Assembly (NCBI GenBank): GCA_946478865.1
Contig: CAMLDO010000001.1
Span: 1-64,000 of the forward strand
Direction: 5' to 3'
From: an uncultured Methylobacillus sp.
Lineage (GTDB): Bacteria > Pseudomonadota > Gammaproteobacteria > Burkholderiales > Methylophilaceae
Length of the DNA stretch: 64,000 bases
A program made the position numbers and the translations under genes. Below, piece by piece: positions 1 to 9,317 of this stretch. Position 1 is the stretch's first letter; each line of letters begins with the position of its first letter. Below the pieces are notes generated by a model. That model did not search any database, had not been told where the DNA came from, and worked only from the letters and a program-made list of their open reading frames with translations.

Positions 1-134
1 TGACCATGCCCAACGTCAACGTGGTCGAGGAAATGACCAACATGATTTCGGCTTCCCGTTCCTACCAGGCGAACGTGGAAATGATGAATACCGCCAAAAC
101 CCTGCTGCAGCGCACGCTGACACTCGGTCAATAA
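1..134 (+). CDS. flgC: Flagellar basal-body rod protein FlgC, 3' end only
   Basis: Only the last 43 codons are present; the gene enters from outside the window. The visible C-terminus contains [20 protein letters not shown] followed by MMNTAK. This is the conserved C-terminal helix of FlgC-type proximal rod proteins, which packs into the axial coiled-coil core. It is followed after 15 bases by flgD in the standard flg order, which supports the call. Start and N-terminal rod motif cannot be seen. Confidence 0.9.
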   Translation, partial: TMPNVNVVEEMTNMISASRSYQANVEMMNTAKTLLQRTLTLGQ

Positions 135-149
135 CGAAAGGAACGCACG

Positions 150-791
150 ATGGTAACGGCCGTGAACAACTCCACCAGCTCGACAGGGGCTTCCTCGCTG
201 ACCGCCAACTCGGTTCAGGCACAACAGGATCGCTTTCTCAAGCTGCTGGTGACGCAGATGAAGAACCAGGATCCGCTCAACCCGATGGACAACGCCGAGA
301 TCACCTCGCAAATGGCGCAGTTGTCCACCGTGACCGGCATCGAGAAGCTCAATGAGACGCTCAAGGCCTTCACCAAGGCGCAGGCGTTCCAGTCGGTCGA
401 CATGATCGGCCACTACGTGCTGGCTCCGGGCGAGCACATGGACCTGGCCTCGGGTACTGCGCTCGGCGGTGTGGAGCTGGCCAGCGCGGCAGATGATGTG
501 ACGGTCAAGATCTTCGACAGCGACGGCAAATTGGTGAAAACGCTGGATTTGGACAAGCTCGATGCCGGCGTGAATGCATTTACCTGGGACGGCAAGACCG
601 ATGCCGGCACGACCGCGGCGGACGGCAGCTATACCTTCACGGTCACGGCTAAGCTGGATGGCGAAGTAGTGGATGCCACCAGCCTGTCGGTAGGCAAGGT
701 GCAAAGCGTGCTGATGGACGATGTCGGTCCGGCACTGAGTGTGAGCGGCATGGGACTGGTCGATCTGGACGACATCAAACAAGTGCTTTAA
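150..791 (+). CDS. flgD: Flagellar hook assembly (cap) protein FlgD
   Basis: FlgD is the scaffold that caps the growing hook and allows FlgE subunits to polymerise; it is exported and later discarded. The 213-residue protein has the conserved N-terminal block around residues 25-65 (QDRFLKLLVTQMKNQDPLNP, then the MAQLSTVTGIEKLN segment). A C-terminal half rich in beta strands, residues about 80-210, includes the DGKTDAGTTAADGSYTF stretch typical of the FlgD Ig-like/tudor region. Length is normal for the family. The ATG follows an aaaggaa ribosome site. It lies between flgC and flgE in the hook operon. Confidence 0.96.
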   Translation: MVTAVNNSTSSTGASSLTANSVQAQQDRFLKLLVTQMKNQDPLNPMDNAEITSQMAQLSTVTGIEKLNETLKAFTKAQAFQSVDMIGHYVLAPGEHMDLASGTALGGVELASAADDVTVKIFDSDGKLVKTLDLDKLDAGVNAFTWDGKTDAGTTAADGSYTFTVTAKLDGEVVDATSLSVGKVQSVLMDDVGPALSVSGMGLVDLDDIKQVL

Positions 792-823
792 TCGAAGGTT
801 AAGGGCAAGGAAAGGACAGCAAA

Positions 824-2104
824 ATGGGTTTCCAACAAGGGTTGAGCGGTCTCAATACCGCTTCCAAGAATCTGGATGTGATCGGCAATAATGTGGCGAA
901 TGCCACCACTGTGGGCTTCAAGACCGGCCAGGCGCAATTCGCGGACGTGTTCGCGGCTTCGCTGACGGGTGCCGGCAGCAACCCGGTGGGCCTCGGTTCC
1001 AAGCTGTCCACCATTGTGCAGCAGTTCACCCAGGGTAATATTACCGCCACTAACAATCCGCTCGATATCGCGATCAATGGCGGTGGCTTCTTCCGCTTGA
1101 CCGATGCCGCCGGCACGCCGTACTACAGCCGTAACGGCCAGTTCCAGGTGGACCAGAACGGTCAGATCGTCAACGCCCAAGGCCTGCGCGTCACCGGCTA
1201 CATGGCCGATAGCACTGGCACTATCGTGCAGGGTGACATTCAGCCCATCGTGATCCCGACCTCGGACATCGCGCCGCAGGCGACGGGTACCAGCCCATCT
1301 GCGACCGGCGTGGAAGCCGTGCTGAACCTCGACAGTCGCGAGGACATTCTGCCCGCTGCTCCGGCATTCAGTGCATCGGACCCGACCACTTACAACTATT
1401 CCACCTCCACCCCGATTTACGACTCTCTGGGTAATAGCAGCGTCCTGAGCCTGTATTTCCGCAAGACCGCGGTCGGCACCTGGGACGTGCACACCACGGT
1501 GACGCCGCCTGGCGGTTCGCCCGTCAATATCACGCCTTCTCCTGTGCCAACGATCGTGTTTGGTACCGATGGTTTGATAGATAGCACTGCTTCCACCGAA
1601 CTGGCCAATGGCGCATTCACGCAGACCATCACCCCCGCACAGTTAGGTACCGGAGGGGCGAACATGACTTTCAAGATCAATTTTACTGGCACGACGCAGT
1701 ATGGCGATGAATCCACAGTGAGCGACTTGGCGCAGGATGGCTTCGCTTCGGGCAGCCTGACGGGCTTCACGATCTCCGACGACGGCATCCTGCTCGGCCG
1801 TTACTCCAACGGTCAGTCCAAGAACCTGGCGCAGGTGGTACTGGCGAACTTCCGCAACCCGCAAGGCCTGCAACCGCAGGGCAACAACCTGTGGGCGGAG
1901 AGTTCTACCTCTGGCCCGGCACTGCTGGGCACACCACAGAGCGGTCAGTTTGGCGCGCTGCAATCGTCGGCGGTGGAAGATTCCAACGTCGACCTGACCG
2001 CCGAGCTGGTGAACATGATCACCGCCCAGCGTGTGTATCAGGCGAATGCGCAGACCATCAAGACGCAGGACGCCGTTCTGCAAACCCTGGTCAACCTCCG
2101 CTAA
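824..2104 (+). CDS. flgE: Flagellar hook protein FlgE
   Basis: FlgE is the structural subunit of the universal joint between rod and filament. The N-terminus (residues 2-35) has the axial-protein signature SGLNTASKNLDVIGNNVANA, and the C-terminus (about 385-426) has ELVNMITAQRVYQANAQTIK, the partner helix. These flank a beta-rich variable middle (about 80-370) that forms the exposed hook domains. At 426 residues it is in the usual range. It follows flgD by 32 bases and has an aaaggaca site before ATG. No hypervariable insertion is obvious. Confidence 0.97.
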   Translation: MGFQQGLSGLNTASKNLDVIGNNVANATTVGFKTGQAQFADVFAASLTGAGSNPVGLGSKLSTIVQQFTQGNITATNNPLDIAINGGGFFRLTDAAGTPYYSRNGQFQVDQNGQIVNAQGLRVTGYMADSTGTIVQGDIQPIVIPTSDIAPQATGTSPSATGVEAVLNLDSREDILPAAPAFSASDPTTYNYSTSTPIYDSLGNSSVLSLYFRKTAVGTWDVHTTVTPPGGSPVNITPSPVPTIVFGTDGLIDSTASTELANGAFTQTITPAQLGTGGANMTFKINFTGTTQYGDESTVSDLAQDGFASGSLTGFTISDDGILLGRYSNGQSKNLAQVVLANFRNPQGLQPQGNNLWAESSTSGPALLGTPQSGQFGALQSSAVEDSNVDLTAELVNMITAQRVYQANAQTIKTQDAVLQTLVNLR

Positions 2105-2114
2105 CGGCTAAGTA

Positions 2115-2855
2115 ATGGATCGCCTTCTCTACATTGCGATGAATGGTGCCAAGCACAGCATGCTGCAGCAGGCTGTGACGGCGCAAAACCTCGCAAATGT
2201 TTCCACCACCGGCTACAAGGCCCAGGCGCATGCCTTCCGTGCCTTGCCGGTGTTCGGCGACGGCATGCCTACCCGGACCTATTCGGTGACCTCTACGCCG
2301 CGCGCCGACCTGTCTTCTGGCGGCATCAAAAGCACGGGTCGTCCGATGGATGTCGCGGTCAACGGGGGTGGCTGGATCGCAATCCAGGACGCCTCCGGGC
2401 AGGAAGCCTATACGCGCAACGGCAGTCTGCAAGTCGGCAGCAACGGCTTGCTGGTCACCAGCAACGGCCTGCCCGTGCTGGGCGATGGCGGCCCGATCAC
2501 GATTCCGGAAGACTCCGAAGTCACGATCGGCAAGGACGGTACCGTCAGCATCGTCACCAACAACCAGTACAACGCCACGACCGCGATTGCACGTATCAAG
2601 CTGGTACGCACCGCAGACAACGAGATGTTGCGCGGCGACGATGGCCTGTTCCGCTTGTCGAGCGGCCAGCCCGCGCCTGCCGATGCCGAAGTCACGCTCG
2701 CGACCTCCGCGCTGGAAAGCAGCAACGTCAACAGCGTGACCGCGCTGATCGACATCATCGATCAATCCCGCTTCTTCGACATGCAGGTCAAGCTCATGCA
2801 GAAGGCGGACGAAAATGCCAACCGCGCCATGCAAGTCATGTCGCTGACGGCTTAA
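2115..2855 (+). CDS. flgF: Flagellar proximal rod protein FlgF
   Basis: FlgF is a rod subunit joining the MS-ring-proximal rod to FlgG. The 246-residue protein starts MDRLLYIAMNGAKHSMLQQA and carries the NLANVSTTGYKAQ motif around residues 25-40. It has the central VNGGGW and QEAYTRNGSL strands near residues 80-100, and it ends with the helical region that pairs with the N-terminus. Length and position between flgE and flgG fit. The spacing to flgE is only 10 bases, so translation is probably coupled. Confidence 0.95.
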   Translation: MDRLLYIAMNGAKHSMLQQAVTAQNLANVSTTGYKAQAHAFRALPVFGDGMPTRTYSVTSTPRADLSSGGIKSTGRPMDVAVNGGGWIAIQDASGQEAYTRNGSLQVGSNGLLVTSNGLPVLGDGGPITIPEDSEVTIGKDGTVSIVTNNQYNATTAIARIKLVRTADNEMLRGDDGLFRLSSGQPAPADAEVTLATSALESSNVNSVTALIDIIDQSRFFDMQVKLMQKADENANRAMQVMSLTA

Positions 2856-2869
2856 TTTGAGGAACAAAC

Positions 2870-3649
2870 ATGCTTAGATCGCTCTGGATTGCCAAGACCG
2901 GGATGGAGTCGCAACAGACCAACATCGACGTCATCTCGCACAACCTGGCCAACGTCAGCACCAACGGCTTCAAGCGTTCGCGCCCGGTGTTCGAGGATCT
3001 GGTGTACCAGACGATGCGCCAGCCGGGTGCACAGGCCTCGCAGCAGACGCAAGTCCCTTCCGGCTTGCAGATCGGCACGGGTGCACGCCCGGTGGCTACC
3101 GAGCGCATCCATATCCAGGGCAACCTGCAGCAGACCGGCAATACCTTCGACATGGCGATCCAGGGCAACGGTTTCTTCCAGGTGCAGCTGCCGGATGGCA
3201 CGCTCGCTTATACCCGCGACGGCGCCTTCCAGGTGAATAGCGAAGGTACGGTGGTCACGGCCAACGGTGACATTTTGCAGCCGCAAATCACGGTGCCATC
3301 CGATGCCATCGGCGTGGATATCGCCCAGGACGGCACGGTGACTGTGACTCAGCCGGGTAACGTCACGACGACGCAAGGCCCGATCCAGCTGACCAACTTC
3401 ATCAACCCGACCGGCCTGCAAAGCATAGGCGACAACCTCTACCTGGAGACCGTGTCGTCCGGTACGCCGAATACGTCCAACCCGGGTTTGAACGGCTTGG
3501 GTACGCTTCAGCAGGGGTTTGTGGAAACGTCCAACGTCAATGTCGTGGAAGAACTGATCAACATGATCCAGGCGCAACGCGCGTACGAAATCAATTCGCG
3601 CTCGATTCAGGCATCGGATCAGATGCTGCAACGCCTGGTTCAGCTTTAA
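2870..3649 (+). CDS. flgG: Flagellar distal rod protein FlgG
   Basis: FlgG forms the distal rod, the drive shaft that passes through the L and P rings. The 259-residue product has the diagnostic [20 protein letters not shown] start and [14 protein letters not shown]. It also carries the family's central [13 protein letters not shown] strand and the C-terminal [20 protein letters not shown] helix. Length equals the usual 260 residues. The start is fixed by a tgaggaac ribosome site 14 bases after flgF. Confidence 0.97.
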   Translation: MLRSLWIAKTGMESQQTNIDVISHNLANVSTNGFKRSRPVFEDLVYQTMRQPGAQASQQTQVPSGLQIGTGARPVATERIHIQGNLQQTGNTFDMAIQGNGFFQVQLPDGTLAYTRDGAFQVNSEGTVVTANGDILQPQITVPSDAIGVDIAQDGTVTVTQPGNVTTTQGPIQLTNFINPTGLQSIGDNLYLETVSSGTPNTSNPGLNGLGTLQQGFVETSNVNVVEELINMIQAQRAYEINSRSIQASDQMLQRLVQL

Positions 3650-3667
3650 CGGTTAACAGGACACCTC

Positions 3668-4378
3668 ATGAATACGCTGCGTAATGCCTTACCGCTGCTG
3701 ATGCTGGCGCTGCTGGCCGGGTGTAACACCGACCCGTCCACCAACGTGGCTCAGCCGATGACGGCGCGCCCCACGCCGGTTGCGCAGGCTCCGGCGCGGG
3801 ATGGCTCCATCTATCGTGTTGCGGATGCGCGTCCGCTGTTCGAAGACCGCCGCGCGCGATTCGTCGGCGATACGCTCACCGTCAACATCGTCGAGCGTTC
3901 CAACGCTACCAAGAGCATCGACGAGAGCAACGAGCGTACCGGTTCTGTGGATGTGTCCGTGCCGACGCCGACGCTGTTTGGCCTGACGCCGAAGCGTATT
4001 CCGCGCAATGTTCCTGGATTTACACGCGGTAATAATCTCGATACCAGCGTCACCGCCGATTCCGACATCAGCTACGACAGCGCGGAATCCAATACCAATC
4101 GCAATACCATCACCGGTACGATCACCGTTACCGTGATCGAGGTGCTGCCGAATGGCAACCTTCTTGTGAGCGGCGAGAAGCAGATCGCCGTCAACCAGAA
4201 TACCGAATTCATCCGTCTTTCCGGCGTGGTGAATCCGATCAACATCAATGCGGCCAATGCCGTGAATTCGACCCAGCTCGCCGATGCGCGTATCGAGTCC
4301 AAGGGCAAGCAAAGCATGGACACGGCGCAGATCGTCAGCCTGCTGTCGCGCTTCTTCATCTCGCTGGTGCCTTTCTGA
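3668..4378 (+). CDS. flgH: Flagellar L-ring lipoprotein FlgH
   Basis: FlgH builds the outer-membrane L-ring bushing. The 236-residue precursor has a signal peptide with lipobox LLAGC, so Cys19 should be lipidated. The mature protein contains [18 protein letters not shown] and [10 protein letters not shown] in its first third. The C-terminal strand region has [20 protein letters not shown] and ends in RFFISLVPF, as FlgH proteins do. It sits between flgG and flgI, 18 bases after flgG. Confidence 0.96.
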   Translation: MNTLRNALPLLMLALLAGCNTDPSTNVAQPMTARPTPVAQAPARDGSIYRVADARPLFEDRRARFVGDTLTVNIVERSNATKSIDESNERTGSVDVSVPTPTLFGLTPKRIPRNVPGFTRGNNLDTSVTADSDISYDSAESNTNRNTITGTITVTVIEVLPNGNLLVSGEKQIAVNQNTEFIRLSGVVNPININAANAVNSTQLADARIESKGKQSMDTAQIVSLLSRFFISLVPF

Positions 4379-4388
4379 GGAACGATTC

Positions 4389-5492
4389 ATGAAAACGACA
4401 GGCAAATGGTTGGGACTACTGCTCGCACTGGCGCTGGCTTTGCCGGCACAGGCGGAGCGCGTCAAGGATCTCGCCTCCATCCACGGCGTGCGTAACAACC
4501 AGCTGGTGGGCTACGGGCTGGTGGTGGGCCTCGATGGCACGGGCGACCAGACGACCCAGACGCCGTTTACCGTGCAGAGCATCGCCAGCATGCTGCGCAA
4601 CATGGGTATCAACCTGCCGGCGGGCACCAACCTTCAGCTCAAGAATGTCGCGGCGGTCATGGTGACGGCCAATCTTCCCCCGTTTGCCAAACCGGGTCAG
4701 ACGCTCGATGTCACGGTGTCGTCCATGGGTAACGCCAAAAGCCTGCGCGGCGGCACTTTGCTCATGTCTCCGCTCAAGGGCGCGGACGGCCAGATATATG
4801 CGATGGCTCAAGGTAATCTCATGGTGGGTGGCGTGGGCGCTTCAGCCGGCGGTTCCAGCGTGCAGGTGAATCACCTCAGCGCCGGCCGTATTCCGGCTGG
4901 CGCCACGGTGGAGCGCGCGGTGCCCACCGATGTCGGCCAGGGCGAGTTTGTCAATCTGGAACTGAATCAGACCGATTTCACCACGGCTTCCCGTCTGGTC
5001 GAAGCGATCAACCGCAATTTCGGCCCCGGCACAGCCACTGCACTGGATGGTCGCATGGTGCGTGTGCTGGCTCCCGCGGACCCCAACCAGCGCGTCGGCT
5101 TCATTGCTCGCATGGAAAACATCAATCTGACGCCGGGTGAGGACATTGCACGCGTCATCCTCAATGCGCGCACCGGCTCCATCGTGATGAACAAGGAAGT
5201 CAAGCTGGATACCGTGGCGGTTGCGCACGGCAATCTCTCGGTGGTGATCAGCAGCGAGCCGCTGGTGAGCCAGCCCAACTCGTTCTCGCAAGGCCAGACC
5301 GTGGCGACGGAATCCGCCGAGATCGAGATCAAGGAAAAGAAGGGCGAGCTGGTGATGGTCAAGGCAGGTGCTTCGCTTGGTGAAGTGGTCAAGGCGCTCA
5401 ATGCGGTTGGCGCTACACCGCAAGACCTGCTTGCGATCCTGCAGGCAATGAAAGCCGCTGGCGCACTCAAGGCCGACCTCGAAATCATCTAA
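4389..5492 (+). CDS. flgI: Flagellar P-ring protein FlgI
   Basis: FlgI is the periplasmic P-ring protein surrounding the rod at the peptidoglycan. I chose the ATG at 4389 because it follows a tgaggaacg ribosome site 10 bases after flgH. It also gives a clean Sec signal peptide, cleaved after residues AQA near position 22. An upstream in-frame start would run inside flgH. The 367-residue product has the family's [20 protein letters not shown] start of the mature chain, [13 protein letters not shown], and a C-terminal [20 protein letters not shown] motif. Length is normal. Confidence 0.96.
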   Translation: MKTTGKWLGLLLALALALPAQAERVKDLASIHGVRNNQLVGYGLVVGLDGTGDQTTQTPFTVQSIASMLRNMGINLPAGTNLQLKNVAAVMVTANLPPFAKPGQTLDVTVSSMGNAKSLRGGTLLMSPLKGADGQIYAMAQGNLMVGGVGASAGGSSVQVNHLSAGRIPAGATVERAVPTDVGQGEFVNLELNQTDFTTASRLVEAINRNFGPGTATALDGRMVRVLAPADPNQRVGFIARMENINLTPGEDIARVILNARTGSIVMNKEVKLDTVAVAHGNLSVVISSEPLVSQPNSFSQGQTVATESAEIEIKEKKGELVMVKAGASLGEVVKALNAVGATPQDLLAILQAMKAAGALKADLEII

Positions 5493-5500
5493 ATAGCGCC

Positions 5501-6409
5501 ATGCTGCCCGATAATCTCGCCCTCAACCCGCAAAGCCTGGATCGCCTGAAATATCAGGCGAGCCAGAACGGCGGCAAGGATTCGCTCAAGGCGGCGGCGC
5601 AGCAGTTCGAATCCTATTTCCTGCAGATGATGCTGCGGACCATGCGGCAGACCCTGTCGCAGGACGGGCCATTCGATAGCCAGGAAACCAAGATGTTCGG
5701 CGAAATGTTCGATCAGCAGATCGCACAGAAGATTTCGCAAGGCAAGGGCCTGGGGCTTGCCGACATGCTGGTACAGCAGATGCAGCTCTCGATGGGCGCG
5801 CAGGGTATCCAGGCAGCACCGCGCCCTTACGATTTCCCGCAAGTACTCAAGGACCTCAAGGCTGACAACGTGGCTGGTACTGCTGTATCACAGCCGGCAG
5901 CAGCAGGGGTCGAGACCACTGCATCGCGCGATGCCATTGCACACAGCCCGCGCAGTTTTGTCGATGAGCTGTGGCCGCATGCGGTGGATGCTGCTGCTTC
6001 TCTGGGTGTGTCGCCGCACTTCCTGTTGGCGCAGGCGGCGCTGGAGACCGGCTGGGGCAAGCATCAGGTGCGTACCGCCGATGGCGGCAACAGCTACAAC
6101 CTGTTCAACATCAAGGCCGGCAAGAACTGGCAGGGCGAGCGTGCTGTCGCAGCTACGACCGAGTACATGAACGGCAAGCCGGTCAAGGAAAGTGCGCAGT
6201 TCCGCGCTTACGGTTCCTACGCCGAGGCATTTGCCGATTACGCGAGCATGCTGAAGAACAATCCGCGCTACGCCGGAGTGCTGAACCAGGACGCAGAAGG
6301 CTTTATCAGCGGCTTGCAGCGCGGCGGTTATGCCACCGACCCAGCCTATGGCGACAAGTTGCGCCGCATCATCGGCAGCGCAGCGCTGCGACAGGGTCTT
6401 GCGGCTTAA
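5501..6409 (+). CDS. flgJ: Dual-domain FlgJ: rod scaffold plus peptidoglycan hydrolase
   Basis: FlgJ caps the growing rod and opens the peptidoglycan so that the rod can pass. Residues about 20-95 form the rod-binding domain (AAQQFESYFLQMMLRTMRQT; FGEMFDQQIAQKIS). Residues about 150-300 form a glucosaminidase-type hydrolase domain (HFLLAQAALETGWGKHQ, then YNLFNIKAGKNWQG), with the Glu of ALETGWG as the likely catalytic acid. Length 302 fits two-domain beta/gammaproteobacterial FlgJ. It starts 8 bases after flgI. The stop codon region overlaps the predicted flgKL promoter. Confidence 0.95.
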   Translation: MLPDNLALNPQSLDRLKYQASQNGGKDSLKAAAQQFESYFLQMMLRTMRQTLSQDGPFDSQETKMFGEMFDQQIAQKISQGKGLGLADMLVQQMQLSMGAQGIQAAPRPYDFPQVLKDLKADNVAGTAVSQPAAAGVETTASRDAIAHSPRSFVDELWPHAVDAAASLGVSPHFLLAQAALETGWGKHQVRTADGGNSYNLFNIKAGKNWQGERAVAATTEYMNGKPVKESAQFRAYGSYAEAFADYASMLKNNPRYAGVLNQDAEGFISGLQRGGYATDPAYGDKLRRIIGSAALRQGLAA

Positions 6410-6432
6410 GTTTGTGCCCTTTTGGCCGATAT
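6406..6432 (+). promoter_or_regulatory. Predicted FliA (sigma-28) promoter for flgKL
   Basis: The sequence TTAAGTTT, an 11-base spacer and GCCGATAT match the flagellar sigma-28 consensus (TAAAGTTT-N11-GCCGATAA) with one mismatch per box and exact spacing. The -35 box overlaps the flgJ stop codon, and the -10 box ends 26 bases before the flgK ATG. This would allow late-class expression of the hook-filament junction genes after FlgM export. The match is seen in the sequence; use is inferred. Confidence 0.82.
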
Positions 6433-6458
6433 AAATACATGATCGAAAGCGAGCAATC

Positions 6459-8372
6459 ATGAGTATCTACAGCATAGCCACCTCGGCGTTGCAATCGGCG
6501 CAGACCGCGATCACGACCGTCGGCCACAACATTGCCAACGTCAACACCGAAGGCTATCGCCGCCAGGAGGTGATCTTCGGTACCAACCTGGCCACGCGTA
6601 CCGGCAGCGGCTTCCTGGGGCAGGGCGTCAATATCGTCACGGTGCAGCGCGTCTACAGCGAACTGGTCGAGCGCCAGGTGAGCCGCAGCGAAGCGCAGGC
6701 AGGCTATCTCGACCAGTACCTGCAAGGCATGCAGCAGATCAACAACATCCTGGGCGACCGTTCCGTCGGCTTCTCGACCATGGTGCAGGAATTTTTTGCT
6801 TCCTGGGGCGACCTCGCCGACGATGCCTCGTCGACCTCCGCCCGCCAGGCGGTACTGGGCACAGCCGAAACGCTGGCCAACAATCTCAACGGCGTCGGCG
6901 AATACCTGCGCTCGCTGCAAGGCAGCCTCAATACCGATATCACCAGCATGGTCGACCAGATCAACAGCTACGCGCAGAACATCGCCGAGCTGAATGGCCG
7001 CATCGCCGTCAGCCAGAGTTCGGGCGGTCAGCCGCCGAATGATCTGCTGGATCAGCGCGATCAACTGGTATCGCAACTGAACGATTTGGCTGGCGTCACC
7101 GTGGTCAAGAACGATACGACTGGCTATAACGTTTTCCTCGGCAATGGCTATCTGCTGGTTGGCGGGATGACGGCTTCCTCCATCACGGCGCAGGCTTCCC
7201 AGTACGACCCGTCGCGCATTGAGGTTTATGATGCCAATGGCGGCTCGCTGCTCTCGCGCGGGTCGGGTACTTTGGGCGGCAGACTGGGCGGCTTGCTGGA
7301 TTACCGTTCGGAGTCGCTCGATGTCGCGCAGAATTCGCTGGGCCGGCTGGCGATCGCGCTGTCGCAGAGCATCAATGAGCAGCACCAGCTGGGGCAGGAC
7401 ATCAATGGCAACCCTGGCGGCGTATTTTTCACCGATCCCGCATCGTTCGCCCAGACCTTCGCCAGCACCGCCAATGGCGGCGATGGTGTGATCAGCACTG
7501 CGATTACCGACGCGAGCGCGCTGACCACCTCCGACTACCGGCTTTCGTTCAGCGCGGGCACCTACACCCTGACACGCATGTCCGACGGGCAGTCCTGGAG
7601 TAACGCCAGCCTGGCTACATTGTCGACGACAGCCGACCAGGGTTTCACGCTCTCGCTCGACAGCGGTACAGTGAGTGCCGGCGACAGCTACCTGATCCGC
7701 CCGACAGCGGCAGGGTCTACCAGCGTGGGTGTTGCGATAACCAACACTAACCTGATCGCCGCCGCTGCGCCGATTGCCGCTGCTGCGTCCACCGCCAACA
7801 CTGGGACAGCACAGATTACTCAGCCGACCGTCGATACCACGACGCAGCCGCCGCTCAACGCCAATCTGACCAGTACGGTGACGATCACCTTCACCTCCGC
7901 TACCACGTTCGACGTGACTGGCGCGGGTACCGGCAATCCGACCGGCCTGACCTATACCCCGGGCGGCGACATCAGCTACAACGGCTGGACCTTCCAGATC
8001 ACCGGCACGCCCGCGAATGGCGACGTATTCACGGTCTCGGCCAATACCGGCGGCGAACTCGACAATCGCAATGCGTTGGCGATTGCCGGGTTGCAGAACA
8101 ACAAGACGCTGGTTGGCGGCACGGCTTCGCTCGAAGGGGCGTATGCCGCACTGGTTAGCAGCATCGGCAACAAGACCAGCCAGGTCGAGATCAACCAGAG
8201 TGCGCAAGCCAACCTCCTGACTCAGGCGCAGCAGGCCCAGCAGTCGGTGTCCGGCGTCAATCTGGATGAAGAGGCTGCCAATCTGCTGCGCTTTCAGCAG
8301 GCCTACCAGGCGGCGGCCAAGCTCATCTCGACAGCGCAAACCATGTTCGATTCCATCCTGCAAATCGGCTAA
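6459..8372 (+). CDS. flgK: Flagellar hook-associated protein 1, FlgK
   Basis: FlgK is the first hook-filament junction protein. The 637-residue chain has the axial N-terminus (residues 1-40: SIYSIATSALQSAQTAITTV, HNIANVNTEGYRRQ). It then has the FlgK-type helical region with LLDQRDQLVSQLNDLAGV (about residues 190-215). A long, low-complexity Ser/Thr/Ala-rich middle follows (about 400-540). The C-terminus reads NLLRFQQAYQAAAKLISTAQ. Length is slightly above average because of the middle. It lies behind the sigma-28 promoter and is followed by flgL after 12 bases. Confidence 0.95.
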   Translation: MSIYSIATSALQSAQTAITTVGHNIANVNTEGYRRQEVIFGTNLATRTGSGFLGQGVNIVTVQRVYSELVERQVSRSEAQAGYLDQYLQGMQQINNILGDRSVGFSTMVQEFFASWGDLADDASSTSARQAVLGTAETLANNLNGVGEYLRSLQGSLNTDITSMVDQINSYAQNIAELNGRIAVSQSSGGQPPNDLLDQRDQLVSQLNDLAGVTVVKNDTTGYNVFLGNGYLLVGGMTASSITAQASQYDPSRIEVYDANGGSLLSRGSGTLGGRLGGLLDYRSESLDVAQNSLGRLAIALSQSINEQHQLGQDINGNPGGVFFTDPASFAQTFASTANGGDGVISTAITDASALTTSDYRLSFSAGTYTLTRMSDGQSWSNASLATLSTTADQGFTLSLDSGTVSAGDSYLIRPTAAGSTSVGVAITNTNLIAAAAPIAAAASTANTGTAQITQPTVDTTTQPPLNANLTSTVTITFTSATTFDVTGAGTGNPTGLTYTPGGDISYNGWTFQITGTPANGDVFTVSANTGGELDNRNALAIAGLQNNKTLVGGTASLEGAYAALVSSIGNKTSQVEINQSAQANLLTQAQQAQQSVSGVNLDEEAANLLRFQQAYQAAAKLISTAQTMFDSILQIG

Positions 8373-8384
8373 GAGATCGCCATC

Positions 8385-9287
8385 ATGAGAATCAGTACCT
8401 CTTCCTACTTCAACTCCAACCTGGCCGCGTTGCAGGAAAAACAGGCGACGCTATCCCACCTGCAGCAGCAGCTTGCGACGCATCGCCGGATCGTGACACC
8501 GTCGGACGATCCGCTTGGTGCCGCGCATGCGCTGGAGACCTCGCGGGCGCTGTCCGTAACCGTGAGCAGCCTGGAAAACATCAGCAAGGCGCAAACCCGG
8601 CTGAAAACCGAATCGACTACGCTGGAGGCGATTCGCAATGTGCTGGAAAGCGCCAAGGACACGGCGGTTGGCGCCAGTGGCAACCCCAGCACCCAGGAGC
8701 GCACCAGTTTCGCCAATTACCTGACGCAGGTGTACGACGATCTGCGTGCCTACGCCAATTCAACCGATGCGGAAGGCAACTATCTGTTTTCCGGCTTCAA
8801 GAACACAGCCCCGTTCCAGCAGCTCACCGGTGCGTCCAACTACCAGGGCGACAACGCCAAGCGTTACGTGTCGATTGGCAGCAACCAGCAGATTCAGGTC
8901 AGCGATTCCGGCCAGGACGTGTTCAGCGTGGGCACGGCCAATGACCCATTCGCCGTCATCAGCCAATTCATTACCGACCTGCAGGACGGCTCGTTGACCG
9001 GCGCTGCATTCGACACGGCCGCTGCGAACGCTGTGAGCGGTCTCGAAGCCGCGCTGGATAAAGTCGTGCAGGTCAGCGACCATGTCGCGGTCCGCTTCCA
9101 GCAACTGGAGGTCGCCAGAGATACCCAGACTCAGTACAAGCTGCAATACGAAGACGAACTGGACCGCGTTGAGTCTGCCGACCTGCAGTTGGTGGGCGTG
9201 CAGTTGCAATTGATTCAGACATCGCTGGAGGCAAGTCAGAAAGCCTTCATCAACGCCAGCCAGCTGAATCTGTTCAACCTGCTGTAA
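8385..9287 (+). CDS. flgL: Flagellar hook-associated protein 3, FlgL
   Basis: FlgL is the second junction protein, contacting the first flagellin subunits. The 300-residue chain has flagellin-like D0/D1 ends. The N-terminal part includes MRISTSSYFNSNLAAL and the THRRIVTPSDDPLGAAHAL motif at about residues 30-50; the C-terminus ends in AFINASQLNLFNLL. The YLFSGFKN motif near residue 130 is typical. It is read through directly towards the sugar genes: only 30 bases separate it from legB, and no terminator is visible there. Confidence 0.94.
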   Translation: MRISTSSYFNSNLAALQEKQATLSHLQQQLATHRRIVTPSDDPLGAAHALETSRALSVTVSSLENISKAQTRLKTESTTLEAIRNVLESAKDTAVGASGNPSTQERTSFANYLTQVYDDLRAYANSTDAEGNYLFSGFKNTAPFQQLTGASNYQGDNAKRYVSIGSNQQIQVSDSGQDVFSVGTANDPFAVISQFITDLQDGSLTGAAFDTAAANAVSGLEAALDKVVQVSDHVAVRFQQLEVARDTQTQYKLQYEDELDRVESADLQLVGVQLQLIQTSLEASQKAFINASQLNLFNLL

Positions 9288-9317
9288 GTCATCTCTAAAA
9301 CCAGAACGGATCCGGCC

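Noticed and set aside
6369..8363. A 664-codon open frame on the minus strand opposite flgK
   Set aside because: It is antisense to a well-supported flgK, has Arg/Gly-rich composition typical of shadow frames in GC-rich DNA, and shows no domain or ribosome site.
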